Shown here: positions 35,472 to 44,635 of the stretch, one piece after another
How the letters are laid out: every line of letters starts with the position of its first letter
Numbering within the stretch: the stretch's first letter is position 1
Assembly: GCF_900116545.1 (NCBI RefSeq)
Contig: NZ_FPCK01000001.1
Location: forward strand, 62,001-126,000
Reading direction: 5' to 3'
DNA: 64,000 bases
Source of the DNA: Devosia crocina
GTDB taxonomy: Bacteria > Pseudomonadota > Alphaproteobacteria > Rhizobiales > Devosiaceae
Notes under the pieces: model-generated
What the model was told of the DNA's origin: nothing
Database searches by the model: none
Seen by the model: the letters and a program-made list of their open reading frames with translations, nothing else
Translations under genes and position numbers: made by a program

Positions 35472-35833
35472 AGACGCCGCGAGCCTCCGCCCTTGGCCAC
35501 CTCCGCATCGTTCTCAGCGATACCGCCTATATTGGCCCCGGCCGGGCAGATCTCCTGGAGGGCATTGCCCAGTCCGGCTCTATTGCCGCGGCAGGCAAAG
35601 CCATGGGCATGAGCTACAAGCGTGCCTGGAGCCTCGTACAGGCACTAAACGAAGGCTTCGGCCAACCGCTGGTCGAGACTGCACGCGGTGGGGCCGGGCA
35701 GGGCGGGGCGCATCTGACACCTCTTGGCGCCGATGTTCTCGCCCGCTATCGCGCCATGCAGGCTGCCACGGAAGCAGCCATAGAAGATGACGTCGCCGCC
35801 CTTCGAAGCCAGATTCTAAATATGTCCGGTTGA
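35465..35833 (+). CDS. ModE-like winged-helix regulator (DNA-binding domain only)
   Basis: This 122-residue protein matches the N-terminal domain of ModE: LLEGIAQSGSIAAAGKAMGMSYKRAWSLVQALNEGFGQPLVETARGGAGQGGAHLTPLGADVLARYR. There is no room for the C-terminal molybdate-binding (MOP) domains, so it is a one-domain version. The start is probably GTG 35465 or TTG 35468, both overlapping the sdaA stop; no ATG fits. It is followed by modA, with two inverted repeats between them that may be its operators. Confidence 0.8.
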   Translation: MLKTPRASALGHLRIVLSDTAYIGPGRADLLEGIAQSGSIAAAGKAMGMSYKRAWSLVQALNEGFGQPLVETARGGAGQGGAHLTPLGADVLARYRAMQAATEAAIEDDVAALRSQILNMSG

Positions 35834-35892
35834 ACATATCGCTTGCGATGTTAGCCCCTTTCCGTCATCGATATGGCCGGAAAAACATATCG
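35833..35892. promoter_or_regulatory. Candidate ModE operators upstream of modA
   Basis: Two inverted repeats lie in the 68 bp between the ModE-like gene and modA: AACATATCGCTTGCGATGTT (35833-35852; inner ATCGC-TT-GCGAT is exact) and CGATATG-N10-CATATCG (35869-35892). Both share the CATATCG element. ModE sites in other bacteria are AT-rich inverted repeats with CG ends, so these are plausible. Binding is inference. Confidence 0.55.
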
Positions 35893-35901
35893 GAGCGTTC
35901 C

Positions 35902-36636
35902 GTGTCCCGTCTGCTGCTGTCGCTTGCCCTCGTCGCCGCCACTGCGCTTCCGGCCGCTGCGGAAACCGTGAATGTGGCTGTCGCGGCCAATTTCACCGCC
36001 GTTGCCGAAGACCTTGCTGCTCTCTTCGAGGCCAAGGGTGAGCATAAGGTGGAGCTCAGTTTCGGCGCTACGGGCCAGCTTTATACACAGATTACCCAAG
36101 CTGCGCCCTTCGGCATCTTTCTTGCCGCAGACACGGATCGTCCTCAAATGGCGATAGAGGAGGGCCTTGCCGTACATGGCAGCTTCTTTGTTTATGCAGA
36201 GGGACGCCTCGTTCTCTACGCTCCCGGCCGCGACGTGATCGACGGCGAGGCAGCACTCGCAGGCGAGTTCAACAAACTTGCCATCGCCGATCCGGCGGCC
36301 GCCCCCTACGGCAAGGCCGCGGTGGAAACGCTGACCGCTCTGGGGCTCATCGACGCTCTCACGCCAAAACTGGTTCAGGGCGAAAACATCTCCCAAACGC
36401 TGCAGTTCATCGAGAGCGGAAACGCCGAATTGGGCTTGGTCGCTGCGAGCCAAGTTTTGGGCAAACCCGATCAGTGGCTCGTCCCTGCGCAATTGCACGA
36501 GCCTATCGCGCAGGGCGCGGTTCTGCTCAAGGAGGGCGAGACCAATCCGGCGGCCCTTGCCTTTCTCGATTTCCTCCAATCCGAAGAAGCCGTCGCAGTC
36601 ATCGAGGCCGCCGGCTATTCGGTGCCAACGCCGTAA
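35902..36636 (+). CDS. modA: Molybdate ABC transporter substrate-binding protein
   Basis: This 244-residue periplasmic protein has a signal peptide (SRLLLSLALVAATALPAAAE, cleaved near residue 21) and then VNVAVAANFTAVAEDLAALFEAK, the ModA N-terminus. Oxyanion-binding Ser/Thr lie in FGATGQLYTQI and later in the family region NISQTLQFIESGNAELGLVAASQV. GTG 35902 follows GGAG (35892-35895). The frame is open further upstream, but that part would run through the operator repeats. modB follows 64 bp later. Confidence 0.92.
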   Translation: MSRLLLSLALVAATALPAAAETVNVAVAANFTAVAEDLAALFEAKGEHKVELSFGATGQLYTQITQAAPFGIFLAADTDRPQMAIEEGLAVHGSFFVYAEGRLVLYAPGRDVIDGEAALAGEFNKLAIADPAAAPYGKAAVETLTALGLIDALTPKLVQGENISQTLQFIESGNAELGLVAASQVLGKPDQWLVPAQLHEPIAQGAVLLKEGETNPAALAFLDFLQSEEAVAVIEAAGYSVPTP

Positions 36637-36700
36637 GCCTCCCTCTCTGCCTCCCCCCTGCAGGATAGGCCGGGGAGGGGCTCACCCGACAAAGCTTGTC

Positions 36701-37381
36701 ATGGACTTCACCCCGCTCATCTCACCCATCGGCCTCACCCTCCTCCTTGCGCTCAGCGTCACGGCAATCCTTGTGCTTGTCGCAACCCCACTCGCCTGGT
36801 GGCTGGCGCATGGACGCTGGGCCGGACGGGAGATCGTCGGCGCCCTTGTCACCCTGCCGCTTGTGCTGCCGCCGACCGTGCTTGGGTTCTATCTGCTCCT
36901 CGCCCTGGGGCCCAATGGGCCGGGCGGCTGGTTTGCCGGATTTTGGGGCGCGCGAACCCTGGCCTTTTCCTTTGCCGGTCTTGTTATCGGCGGGGTCGTC
37001 GCTTCGCTGCCATTCATGGTTCAGCCCCTGCGCAACGCCTTTGCCGCCATCGAGCCGGAGGTGCTGGAAGCCGCCGATACGCTCGGTGCGTCGCCAGGCC
37101 AACGGTTCGGGCGCATCGTGCTGCCGCTGGCACGGCCCGGCTATCTCATGGGCGGCATTCTCGCTTTCGCCCACACGGTGGGCGAATTCGGCGTCGTTCT
37201 GATGATCGGCGGCAACATTCCGGGGCAGACCAAGGTGCTCTCGATTGCCATCTATGACTTCGTCGAACGCCTCGAATGGGAGAAGGCACATGTGCTGGCC
37301 CTGGGCATGGTCATCTTTGGCTTTTGTGCCATCTTTTCCATGCTGGTCGTGGGCCGGCGCAGTGCCGGTCCGCTTGGATAG
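36701..37381 (+). CDS. modB: Molybdate ABC transporter permease
   Basis: This 226-residue permease has five or six TM segments. ModB features are the start DFTPLISPIGLTLLLALSVTAILVL, LVTLPLVLPPTVLGFYLLLALGPNGPGG, and the EAA loop EVLEAADTLGASPGQRFGRIVLPLARPG. The end FVERLEWEKAHVLALGMVIFGFCAIFSMLVV is also typical. ATG 36701 has no strong ribosome site. A CCTCC/GGAGG hairpin-like stretch fills the gap from modA. No modC ATPase gene follows; the next gene is lldD, so the ATPase must be encoded elsewhere or borrowed. Confidence 0.9.
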   Translation: MDFTPLISPIGLTLLLALSVTAILVLVATPLAWWLAHGRWAGREIVGALVTLPLVLPPTVLGFYLLLALGPNGPGGWFAGFWGARTLAFSFAGLVIGGVVASLPFMVQPLRNAFAAIEPEVLEAADTLGASPGQRFGRIVLPLARPGYLMGGILAFAHTVGEFGVVLMIGGNIPGQTKVLSIAIYDFVERLEWEKAHVLALGMVIFGFCAIFSMLVVGRRSAGPLG

Positions 37382-37401
37382 CCCAGTGCCGCAACGCCAC
37401 A

Positions 37402-37420
37402 TTGACGGCTAACATGTTAG
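37402..37420 (+). promoter_or_regulatory. Palindrome with possible -35 element upstream of lldD
   Basis: CTAACATGTTAG (37409-37420) is an exact 12-bp palindrome 38 bp before the lldD start. TTGACG (37402-37407) touches it and could be a -35 element, but no good -10 lies at the right distance. A repressor site for lldD is the likely meaning. The regulator is unknown. Confidence 0.45.
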
Positions 37421-37457
37421 TTGCTAGGGCAAAAGCATATTGCTCTGGAGCCCGGCC

Positions 37458-38639
37458 ATGCCCGCCATCGACAAGATCCTCACCGTTGACGAAATGAAGC
37501 GGGTGGCCCACCGGCGTGTGCCCAAGATGTTCTTTGAATATGCTGATAGCGGCTCCTACACCGAAGGCACCTATCGCGACAACGAGAGCGATTTCCAGAA
37601 GATCCTGCTCAACCAGAAAGTGGCCGTGAACCTTGAGGGTCGCAATCTCAAGACCACCATGCTGGGCAAGGAAATCACCATGCCCGTGGCTATCGCGCCT
37701 GCAGCGACCGGCGGCATGCAGACCGCCGACGGCGAGATCAAGGCGGCACGCGCCGCCGAAAAGTTCGGCATTCCCTTTTCGCTCTCGACCATGAGCGTGT
37801 GCTCGATCGAGGACATCGCCGAAAACACCACCGCCCCCTTCTGGTTCCAGCTCTATGTCATGCGCGACCGTGATTTCATCAATCGCCTGATCGACCGTGC
37901 CAAGGCCGCCAAATGTTCCGCCCTGGTCCTGACCATGGATCTGCAGATCCTCGGCCAGCGCCACAAGGACATCAAGAACGGGCTGTCCACGCCGCCCAAG
38001 TTCACGCCCTATTCGGTCTGGCAGATGATGCAGCACCCGCTCTGGTGCATGCGCATGCTGGGCACCAAGCGTCACACGTTCCGCAATATCGTGGGCCATG
38101 TCGGGGGCGATCATGACCTTGCCTCGCTTTCGGCCTGGACTGCGAGCCAGTTCGACCCCACCCTCAACTGGGCCGACGTGCGCTGGATCAAGGAGCGCTT
38201 CGGGGGTCCCGTCATCGTCAAGGGCGTGCTTGACGCCGACGATGCCCAAGCTGCCGTCGACAATGGCGCCGATGCCGTCGTCGTATCCAATCATGGCGGC
38301 CGCCAGCTCGATGGCGCCCCCTCGACCATCCGCGTCCTGCCTGAGATCGTCGATCGCATCGGCCATCGCACCGAAGTCTATCTCGACAGCGGCATCCGTT
38401 CGGGTCAGGACGTGATCAAGGCGCTCGCCTATGGCGCCAAATCCACCTTCATCGGCCGCCCCATGCTCTATGGCCTAGGCGCCGGCGGCGAAGCCGGCGT
38501 CACCCGCGTCCTCGAAATCATCCGCCGCGAACTCGACACCACCATGGCCCTATGCGGCGAACGCGACATCCTCAACGTCGGCCTCCACAACATCTACTCG
38601 AACGATATTCCAGTCAGGAACGCGCCGAAGCGGGGGTAG
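37458..38639 (+). CDS. lldD: L-lactate dehydrogenase (FMN-dependent, quinone-linked)
   Basis: This 393-residue alpha-hydroxy-acid dehydrogenase oxidises L-lactate to pyruvate at the inner membrane. The FMN fold motifs are MPVAIAPAATGGMQ, FQLYVMRDRDF and LTMDLQILGQRHKDIKNG. The catalytic His lies in VVSNHGGRQLDGAPSTI, and YLDSGIRSGQDVIKALAYGAKSTFIGRP is the phosphate-binding end. ATG 37458 follows GGAG at 37447-37450. It could act on another 2-hydroxy acid, but lactate is the best guess. It converges with the glycosyltransferase gene 7 bp away. Confidence 0.9.
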   Translation: MPAIDKILTVDEMKRVAHRRVPKMFFEYADSGSYTEGTYRDNESDFQKILLNQKVAVNLEGRNLKTTMLGKEITMPVAIAPAATGGMQTADGEIKAARAAEKFGIPFSLSTMSVCSIEDIAENTTAPFWFQLYVMRDRDFINRLIDRAKAAKCSALVLTMDLQILGQRHKDIKNGLSTPPKFTPYSVWQMMQHPLWCMRMLGTKRHTFRNIVGHVGGDHDLASLSAWTASQFDPTLNWADVRWIKERFGGPVIVKGVLDADDAQAAVDNGADAVVVSNHGGRQLDGAPSTIRVLPEIVDRIGHRTEVYLDSGIRSGQDVIKALAYGAKSTFIGRPMLYGLGAGGEAGVTRVLEIIRRELDTTMALCGERDILNVGLHNIYSNDIPVRNAPKRG

Positions 38640-38646
38640 GGGCCGG

Positions 38647-39780
38647 TTAGACCTGTAGCGCGCGGTCCTCGATGGCCTGGCTGACGATCGCGCGCATGCT
38701 GTCGGCGAATTTGGCGGCGCCGAATTCTGCCGCCCTTGCCTCGCATGCCTGGCGCATCCCCAGTGCCCGCTCTGCAGGCAGCGCCTTCACCGCCTTGATC
38801 AGGTCGGATACGCCGGGAGAAGCGGGCAGCAGCAATCCTGTTTCCCCTGGTTGGACTGTTTCGAGAACGCCGCCTTCGGCTACGCCGATAACCGGTTTGC
38901 CGGCGGCCATCGATTCGACAGGGGACATGCCGAAGTCTTCCTCGATTGGGATATAGATCGTGGCAATTGCTCCTGCGATCAACGCCCGGAGTTCGTCGTC
39001 GCTGGTCCAGCCGACAAAGGTAATATTCCCGGCGCCCTCAGCACGCGCCTTGAGCCTCGTTTCATCATCGCCACCCGAGGCGATGACCAGTTTCTGGTCC
39101 GGCATGGCGCGAAAGGCGTCGATGATGGTGGCAATGCGCTTGAGCGGCGTTAGCCGCGCGGTCGAGAGATAGTACCCCTGTGCTGGCTCCCAACGAAAAC
39201 CATGAGTGTCGACGGGGGGATATACGACCACGCTATCGCGTCTCAGATGGCGCCGGATCCGGGAGCGGATATTCTCTGAATTGGCGACGATCACGTGCAT
39301 GCGGCCTACGGCATGCTCATAGGCTCGCCGAAAAACCGGGCCGACGACGTCAAGCCCGATGCGCTTCACACCCCGGCTGCGCTCGCGAAAAAAATCCTTC
39401 TGGTCGTAAAGAAACCGGGGTGGCGTATGGCAATAGAAAATGTTGACGCCCGCCTTGTCTGCCGCTGGAGCGGCAAAGGGTGCGGCCACTCCACTGAAGA
39501 CACGAGCCTCTGCCCCAAGCGCATAGCCTTGCTGGGCGGCGAATGCAGGCGCCAAGGCCACTGACGCCGCTCCGACGATCCGCTTGAGTTGACCCATCCG
39601 CAAATCCTTGTGCCGCGGCGGGAATGCGCTGTCCTCGTAGCTTTCCTCAGTGCGATAGCCATAGATCAACTCCGCCGATAGCGCCTGCGCCAGGTCGAGA
39701 GCCAGCCGCTCCCCGCCGCCCCGAATGGCGAAATAGTCATGATAGATCTGCACGCGCGGCTTTGTGCCTTCCAAAGTCAT
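38647..39780 (-). CDS. Glycosyltransferase family 4 (last gene of O-polysaccharide operon)
   Basis: This 377-residue GT-B enzyme starts VQIYHDYFAIRGGGERLALDLAQAL and has the donor-site motif EEDFGMSPVESMAAGKPVIG (E-x7-E type) near residue 285. The segment FYCHTPPRFLYDQKDFF is typical of the mannosyltransferase-like GT4 group seen in O-antigen clusters (WbdB/C-like; inference). Its start overlaps the stop of the triple glycosyltransferase by 4 nt (ATGA at 39780). It may add a primer or adaptor sugar or part of the repeat. Confidence 0.87.
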   Translation of the reverse strand: MTLEGTKPRVQIYHDYFAIRGGGERLALDLAQALSAELIYGYRTEESYEDSAFPPRHKDLRMGQLKRIVGAASVALAPAFAAQQGYALGAEARVFSGVAAPFAAPAADKAGVNIFYCHTPPRFLYDQKDFFRERSRGVKRIGLDVVGPVFRRAYEHAVGRMHVIVANSENIRSRIRRHLRRDSVVVYPPVDTHGFRWEPAQGYYLSTARLTPLKRIATIIDAFRAMPDQKLVIASGGDDETRLKARAEGAGNITFVGWTSDDELRALIAGAIATIYIPIEEDFGMSPVESMAAGKPVIGVAEGGVLETVQPGETGLLLPASPGVSDLIKAVKALPAERALGMRQACEARAAEFGAAKFADSMRAIVSQAIEDRALQV

Positions 39781-42700
39781 TGTGGGTTTGTCGATCCCAG
39801 CCCGTCGCGATGCAGCCCGCGCAACATCCCGGCAAGACGACGCCCCAGGACTGGATAGGCGTGGCTATCTTGCCAGTTCTGTGCCCGTGCCATCGTGTCC
39901 TGAGCCGATTGACTGTTTGCTCGCAAGTCTTCGGCGATTTGACGAATGCCTGAGGCAATGTCGGCTGGCGTCGTGCCGGGCAGGCTGAACGTGCTCTGCG
40001 CCACGTCCTCGAAAATGGGCAGCGGCGTTACCGCGACCGGCTTGCCCGCCGCGAGGCCATAACGAACAGCGCCACTCGCTGATTCAGCGGTTTCCTGGTA
40101 GGGGAAAATGACAAGGTCGGCGCGCGAGAGATGATCAAGGCTCTCGCTGTCCGTGAGGAAGTCGGTAACGAGGCGAATGTCAGCCAGCAGACCCAGCGCG
40201 CGAATACGATTACGCGCTTCATCGATCAATCGATGCGAGATATCGGCCGGAAAGGCGGCATTGATCAGGTCGAGCCTGATGCCGAACCCCTGGTCCTTGA
40301 GCAGCTTGACCGCCTCGATCAACTCGAGCAGCCCCTTATTGGGCAGGAAAAAGCCATAGCTGGCGATGCGGAACGGCTCTCGCGCCAGGCTTATCGGCTT
40401 TTTTGCCAGCCCCGGAACCAAGACGCCATGGGGAAAAAGTCCCACATTGGCGACGAGGCCCATGGCCTTGAGACGGTTCAGATCACCAATGGAGTGAACC
40501 AGAATGCGCGAGCACCGGCGCAGTCCCGATGCCAGATCGGCCAGCTTCTTCGTTTGATCGTGAGCCGGGTCGACCGTCGCATGAAGGGTGACGATCACCT
40601 TCCGGCCCCTATCGCAAAGGCGATGGATCAGCGAATTGAGGCTCGGGAGGTGATAGAAGCCGTAATTGAACTGAATGACGACCATGTCGAGTTGCTGGGC
40701 TTCGATTGCCTCGGCAACAGCGCTCAGATCGTCCACCTTGCCTTCGTTCCAGCACCGGGCGATCCCGGCTTCCGCATCGCCGGCTGTGTCGTCCTGCGTA
40801 TTGGCCAGAATGACGGCAGGCATGCCGAGAACGTCGAGCAAATGCTCTGAATAAGTGGCAATGCCGCAGCGCTTGCGGAATGTGCTCATCCATCCGAGCC
40901 GCGGCTCGGCAATCAGGTGAGGCAGTTGCACTCCAGCTGCCGCCGCGACGGATCGCTGCGCAACCCGATCCCAGGTGAAGTGTTCGAGCACGGCCCGAGC
41001 GCGGTCGCCCTGGTTCTTGTCCACGCCGCGCGCCGCTGCGTCCTGCAACAATTGCGCAAGATGGTCAGCACGCGGCTCCGCCCAGACGCTGAGCGGCTTG
41101 CCATCCTGATGCGTCCTGGCCTGGGCGAAATCAAAGTCGATCAGCTCTGCGGTTTCGGGTGTGCAGAAATCGAGTTGCCCACTCCAACCCGTCGTGATCA
41201 CCTGAAGGCCGCTCAGCATCGCTTCTGCGAGCGGCAGGCCAAACCCCTCGGCACGGCTCGGCGCAACGAGCGTGTCGCATTGTTCGTAGAGCGCCTTCAT
41301 CTGCCGATAGGTCAGATCGTCGAAGAGAAGCGTGACCCTGGGATAATCGGGATTGGCTTTTCGCAGCGTCTCGAGCTGATCGGCAATCGTATTATGCGGG
41401 TTGGCAAAGGTCTTGATGACCAGAATAACATCGTCGGCCTTTGTAAACGCCTTGCCATAACTCTCGAGCAGGACATCTGCGCCTTTGCGCGGGAAGCAGG
41501 ACGAAACATGCAAAAACGTATGTCCTGCCGTCTCTATGCGGTAGTTCGGATCCGCGACGACGGCGTTCCAGTGGTCCACGCCATTGCCGACCACAGAGAT
41601 CGGAACCTCGACGCCAGCATCGATCAGGAGCGTCTTCACATGCTCGGAGGTGACAGTGATAAACTGCAGGCTTTCGTTGAAGCTTTCCGCGAACGTGAAG
41701 GGGAACCCTGTTTCTTCCCAGGCGTAGCAGTTCAATCCGTTGAGGCGAGCCGTCATGTCGAGAACACGCGGCGGATACATGTTGCGCGTCACGACATCGA
41801 GTGCACCGTGGTCCTCATTCTTGCTGCGGTCATGAAGCGCAGCGACGTCAGGCGTGTCGCGCAGAAACGTGCTGGATGGTTCGTAGTCCCCGGGCCCCTC
41901 CGAGGCAAAGAGGCTGACAGTCGTGCCGGTTTTGTCGAGTGCTTTGCCCAGTTCCCGGTTGACCAGGGCAAGGCTGTAGCTGGTGTCGAAGGGACCCTCG
42001 ATCCGCCAGGTCTGGCCAAGGCCAAGGGGACGGCGGCGGCTTTCGACGGCGCGTCGATTAAGAGCCATGGCTTGGGCGACTTCGGCGAGATCGCTTGGGC
42101 TGGGGTGTCCTGCGATGGCGGGCAAAGTTGCCAGAGCCTCGAGCAGGCGGCTCTCAGACCGCTCCAGCCCCTCGCGGACTGCCTGCCACCCATCCACGCT
42201 CTCGCTCGGGCGCGCCATGTGAACCAGGAAGTCGAGTGCCTTCTGCCCACTTGCGCGCCACGAAAAACGTTGAGCCTGCAGCTTGCCCTTGGCGATAAGA
42301 TTCTGCCGCGCCACTTCATTGGTCAGCAGCTCTTCCATCATGCGGGAAATGTCGGCGGTCGAATTGGGATCGAATTGCGCGTCCGGATTGCCCAGAACTT
42401 CGGGCACGCTAGAGCAATTTGAGCCGATCGTGGCAGCGCCGCATTGCATGGCTTCAAGGCATGGCAGGCCAAAACCTTCATGCAGCGAGGGAAAGACAAA
42501 CAGCGTGCAGAGATTATAGAGCTCGACCAACTGATCGTCCGAAACGAACCCGAGCAGTTTGATGCTGCGCTCATCGAGACCGCTGTCCCTCGCGCGCGTG
42601 CGCAGGGACTGCGCTTCGCTTTCCGAAATGCTGCCGGCAAGCACCAATTGCACGTTTTCGCGTGCCCGAGGCGATAGCGCAGCAAAGGCGGTGATCAAGC

Positions 42701-43427
42701 GATCGAGGTTTTTGCGCGGATCCGCGCCACCCGTATAAAAAACAAACCGGGTTGCAAGGCCATATTTGCGCAGCAAGCCGCTGCGCTCCGTATCGGTCAG
42801 GTCGAGCACACGGAATTCGGGCTCGGCGCCCTCAAGCGCGTTAACGATCTTGCCTGCATCGAAATCAAGTAGGCTCGTCGCTTCCCCGAAAGCGTGCTTG
42901 GAAATCGCGATCAATCCGTCAGCGGTTTTCAGCTCTTCAATACGCCCGAGGTAGAAGCGCTCATAGTCCGGAACCGAGCGAAGATACTGGTCGCGCATCA
43001 CAAGTGGGATGAGGTCATGGATAGCGACAATGGTCGGCACCTTGGCCAACCGATGCAGCGACACCGTCATGCTGTCGCCATAGCCCTCGATGAAGCTTGG
43101 ACAGAAGACGACGTCGGGCCCCAGCATGTCGATATAAGCTTCGCGCAAAAGGGCACTCGCCTGCTTGCGCCACTGATGCCGCGGTTGCATATCGTCAGCC
43201 AGGTCAAGCATGCTGACGACGTGAATATTTTCCTCCGGCACCAGATCTGCCAAATTCTGTCGAATAGCGAGGAGGGTATGCGGAAATGCCGAATTGAGAA
43301 GGATGTGGACCGAGCCAGCGGGCGCCAATGCTGCAATTTCGCGGGCCATGTTCTTGGCATAGCGCCCCAGGCCGCGGAACCGGCTGGCATTCTGGCACGA
43401 TTGCAAGTCGATCAGAATCTTGGTCAT
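39777..43427 (-). CDS. Triple-domain glycosyltransferase (three GT4 modules in one chain)
   Basis: This 1216-residue protein holds three GT-B modules in tandem. Module 1 (about 1-410) starts MTKILIDLQSCQNASRFRGLGRYA and has HEGFGLPCLEAM. Module 2 (about 475-850) has LHVSSCFPRKGADVLLE and RAEGFGLPLAEAM. Module 3 (about 860-1210) starts WMSTFRKRCGIATYSEHL and has FPYQETAESASGAVRYGLAAGKPV, where the usual EGFG is replaced. Multi-module GT4 proteins such as WbdA polymerise mannan O-antigens. Neighbouring wzm, wzt and methyltransferase genes support a polymerase role here. It overlaps both neighbours by 4 nt. The linkages and sugars made cannot be read from sequence. Confidence 0.88.
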   Translation of the reverse strand: MTKILIDLQSCQNASRFRGLGRYAKNMAREIAALAPAGSVHILLNSAFPHTLLAIRQNLADLVPEENIHVVSMLDLADDMQPRHQWRKQASALLREAYIDMLGPDVVFCPSFIEGYGDSMTVSLHRLAKVPTIVAIHDLIPLVMRDQYLRSVPDYERFYLGRIEELKTADGLIAISKHAFGEATSLLDFDAGKIVNALEGAEPEFRVLDLTDTERSGLLRKYGLATRFVFYTGGADPRKNLDRLITAFAALSPRARENVQLVLAGSISESEAQSLRTRARDSGLDERSIKLLGFVSDDQLVELYNLCTLFVFPSLHEGFGLPCLEAMQCGAATIGSNCSSVPEVLGNPDAQFDPNSTADISRMMEELLTNEVARQNLIAKGKLQAQRFSWRASGQKALDFLVHMARPSESVDGWQAVREGLERSESRLLEALATLPAIAGHPSPSDLAEVAQAMALNRRAVESRRRPLGLGQTWRIEGPFDTSYSLALVNRELGKALDKTGTTVSLFASEGPGDYEPSSTFLRDTPDVAALHDRSKNEDHGALDVVTRNMYPPRVLDMTARLNGLNCYAWEETGFPFTFAESFNESLQFITVTSEHVKTLLIDAGVEVPISVVGNGVDHWNAVVADPNYRIETAGHTFLHVSSCFPRKGADVLLESYGKAFTKADDVILVIKTFANPHNTIADQLETLRKANPDYPRVTLLFDDLTYRQMKALYEQCDTLVAPSRAEGFGLPLAEAMLSGLQVITTGWSGQLDFCTPETAELIDFDFAQARTHQDGKPLSVWAEPRADHLAQLLQDAAARGVDKNQGDRARAVLEHFTWDRVAQRSVAAAAGVQLPHLIAEPRLGWMSTFRKRCGIATYSEHLLDVLGMPAVILANTQDDTAGDAEAGIARCWNEGKVDDLSAVAEAIEAQQLDMVVIQFNYGFYHLPSLNSLIHRLCDRGRKVIVTLHATVDPAHDQTKKLADLASGLRRCSRILVHSIGDLNRLKAMGLVANVGLFPHGVLVPGLAKKPISLAREPFRIASYGFFLPNKGLLELIEAVKLLKDQGFGIRLDLINAAFPADISHRLIDEARNRIRALGLLADIRLVTDFLTDSESLDHLSRADLVIFPYQETAESASGAVRYGLAAGKPVAVTPLPIFEDVAQSTFSLPGTTPADIASGIRQIAEDLRANSQSAQDTMARAQNWQDSHAYPVLGRRLAGMLRGLHRDGLGSTNPQ

Positions 43428-44635
43428 GACTTGCTCCGGCGCGAGGAAAGCTGCTCGTAGATCTTTTGGGCGCGCGGCGAAATATGGCGGGCCGACAAGT
43501 CCTGATGCAGCGCGATGGGCTGCGCCAGCGCATTGCCTGCGCCTCCGATCAGGAAGCGCTTTCCCAGCGCCTCCAGTTTGGGAAATGGCTTGATCGCGGC
43601 CTTGGCCGTCTTGCGCAGTGTCGGATTGGCGAGGACGCGGAGCGCTGCGGTGCGGGTCGTTGCTTTAATTTTTCGTGACGCACTCTTGGCGAGGATCATC
43701 CCATCCCTTAGCGGCTGGGTGATTTTCCACGATGTGCTCGAGCGCAGGTCCAGGATCTGGCGTTGATAGTCCGCGATCAATGCTTCCTGGTTGGCCTGCC
43801 GCTCCTCGAGCGTCTGTCGCCACTGGTCGATCTCGTTTTGCCAATGCTGCAAACGTGCTTCAAGGGTTCCTGATACCTTACCTTCGAGATGCTTCTCGAA
43901 ACGCTCTGAAAGCGTCTCAACCGTCAAGCCGCCGGTCACCCCGAACGCGCCATCGAGCGCGGCCATGATCTCGGCTGGCCCGGCCTTTTGGGCGACGATC
44001 GAATAATCGGGGCTAGCGCCACGCAGAACGTCGATCAGCCCGACATCGGCGCTGTCGCGCAAGGCTTTGTCTTCCTGAAGCCGCAAAACGTCTACACGGG
44101 CAAATCCGGCATTGCGCGCCAGAAATGACAGAAAACCCGGGGGCAGGGGGCGCACGTGGGTAGGGTCCATGTGAAACCAGAGCGTGCCTACAGAAATGTT
44201 CTCGGCATTAGGTGTTTCAAGGATCAACAGACCACCCGGACGCAAGGCCCGCATGGCTTCACCGATGAGCTTGCGCAACACGTCGAACGGCAGGTGTTCG
44301 GCAATGTGAAACCCGGAAACAATCGCAAGGCTCTCGGAGGGCAGGCTTGCCAGATATTCGATCGCGTCGGCCTTATGCACATCAAGACCCAGGGCAAAGC
44401 AATCCGCCAGCATGCCGTCGTCAAGATCCACGCCTTCGGCATTGAAGCCAAAGGAAGCGGCAAGTTCAAGCCATTCACCGCGACCACAGCCAAGGTCCAA
44501 TGTCTTGGCGCCATTCATGAGGGGAGTGAGCGGAGCGAGGAACTTTGAATAGCCTGCATCCAGCCGCCCACGGATTTCATCCCGGCTACCGCGAAAATTG
44601 GCTTCGAATTCGTGGTAAAAGGTGTCCTGCGTCAT
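43424..44635 (-). CDS. Methyltransferase with helical C-terminal tail (WbdD-like chain terminator without kinase)
   Basis: This 403-residue protein has an N-terminal class I methyltransferase (about 20-230) with TLDLGCGRGEWLELA, GFNAEGVDLDDGM and SGFHIAEHLPFDVLRKLI. After it comes a charged heptad-like stretch (about 250-305, LEARLQHWQNEIDQWRQTLE and on) ending DLRSSTSWKITQPLR, a motif frequent at the ends of polysaccharide enzymes, and a basic tail. In E. coli O9a, WbdD caps the mannan by methylation and measures chain length with a coiled coil; this protein has the methyltransferase and coil but no kinase domain between them. It lies between wzt and the triple glycosyltransferase, overlapping each by 4 nt. 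Confidence 0.82.
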   Translation of the reverse strand: MTQDTFYHEFEANFRGSRDEIRGRLDAGYSKFLAPLTPLMNGAKTLDLGCGRGEWLELAASFGFNAEGVDLDDGMLADCFALGLDVHKADAIEYLASLPSESLAIVSGFHIAEHLPFDVLRKLIGEAMRALRPGGLLILETPNAENISVGTLWFHMDPTHVRPLPPGFLSFLARNAGFARVDVLRLQEDKALRDSADVGLIDVLRGASPDYSIVAQKAGPAEIMAALDGAFGVTGGLTVETLSERFEKHLEGKVSGTLEARLQHWQNEIDQWRQTLEERQANQEALIADYQRQILDLRSSTSWKITQPLRDGMILAKSASRKIKATTRTAALRVLANPTLRKTAKAAIKPFPKLEALGKRFLIGGAGNALAQPIALHQDLSARHISPRAQKIYEQLSSRRSKS

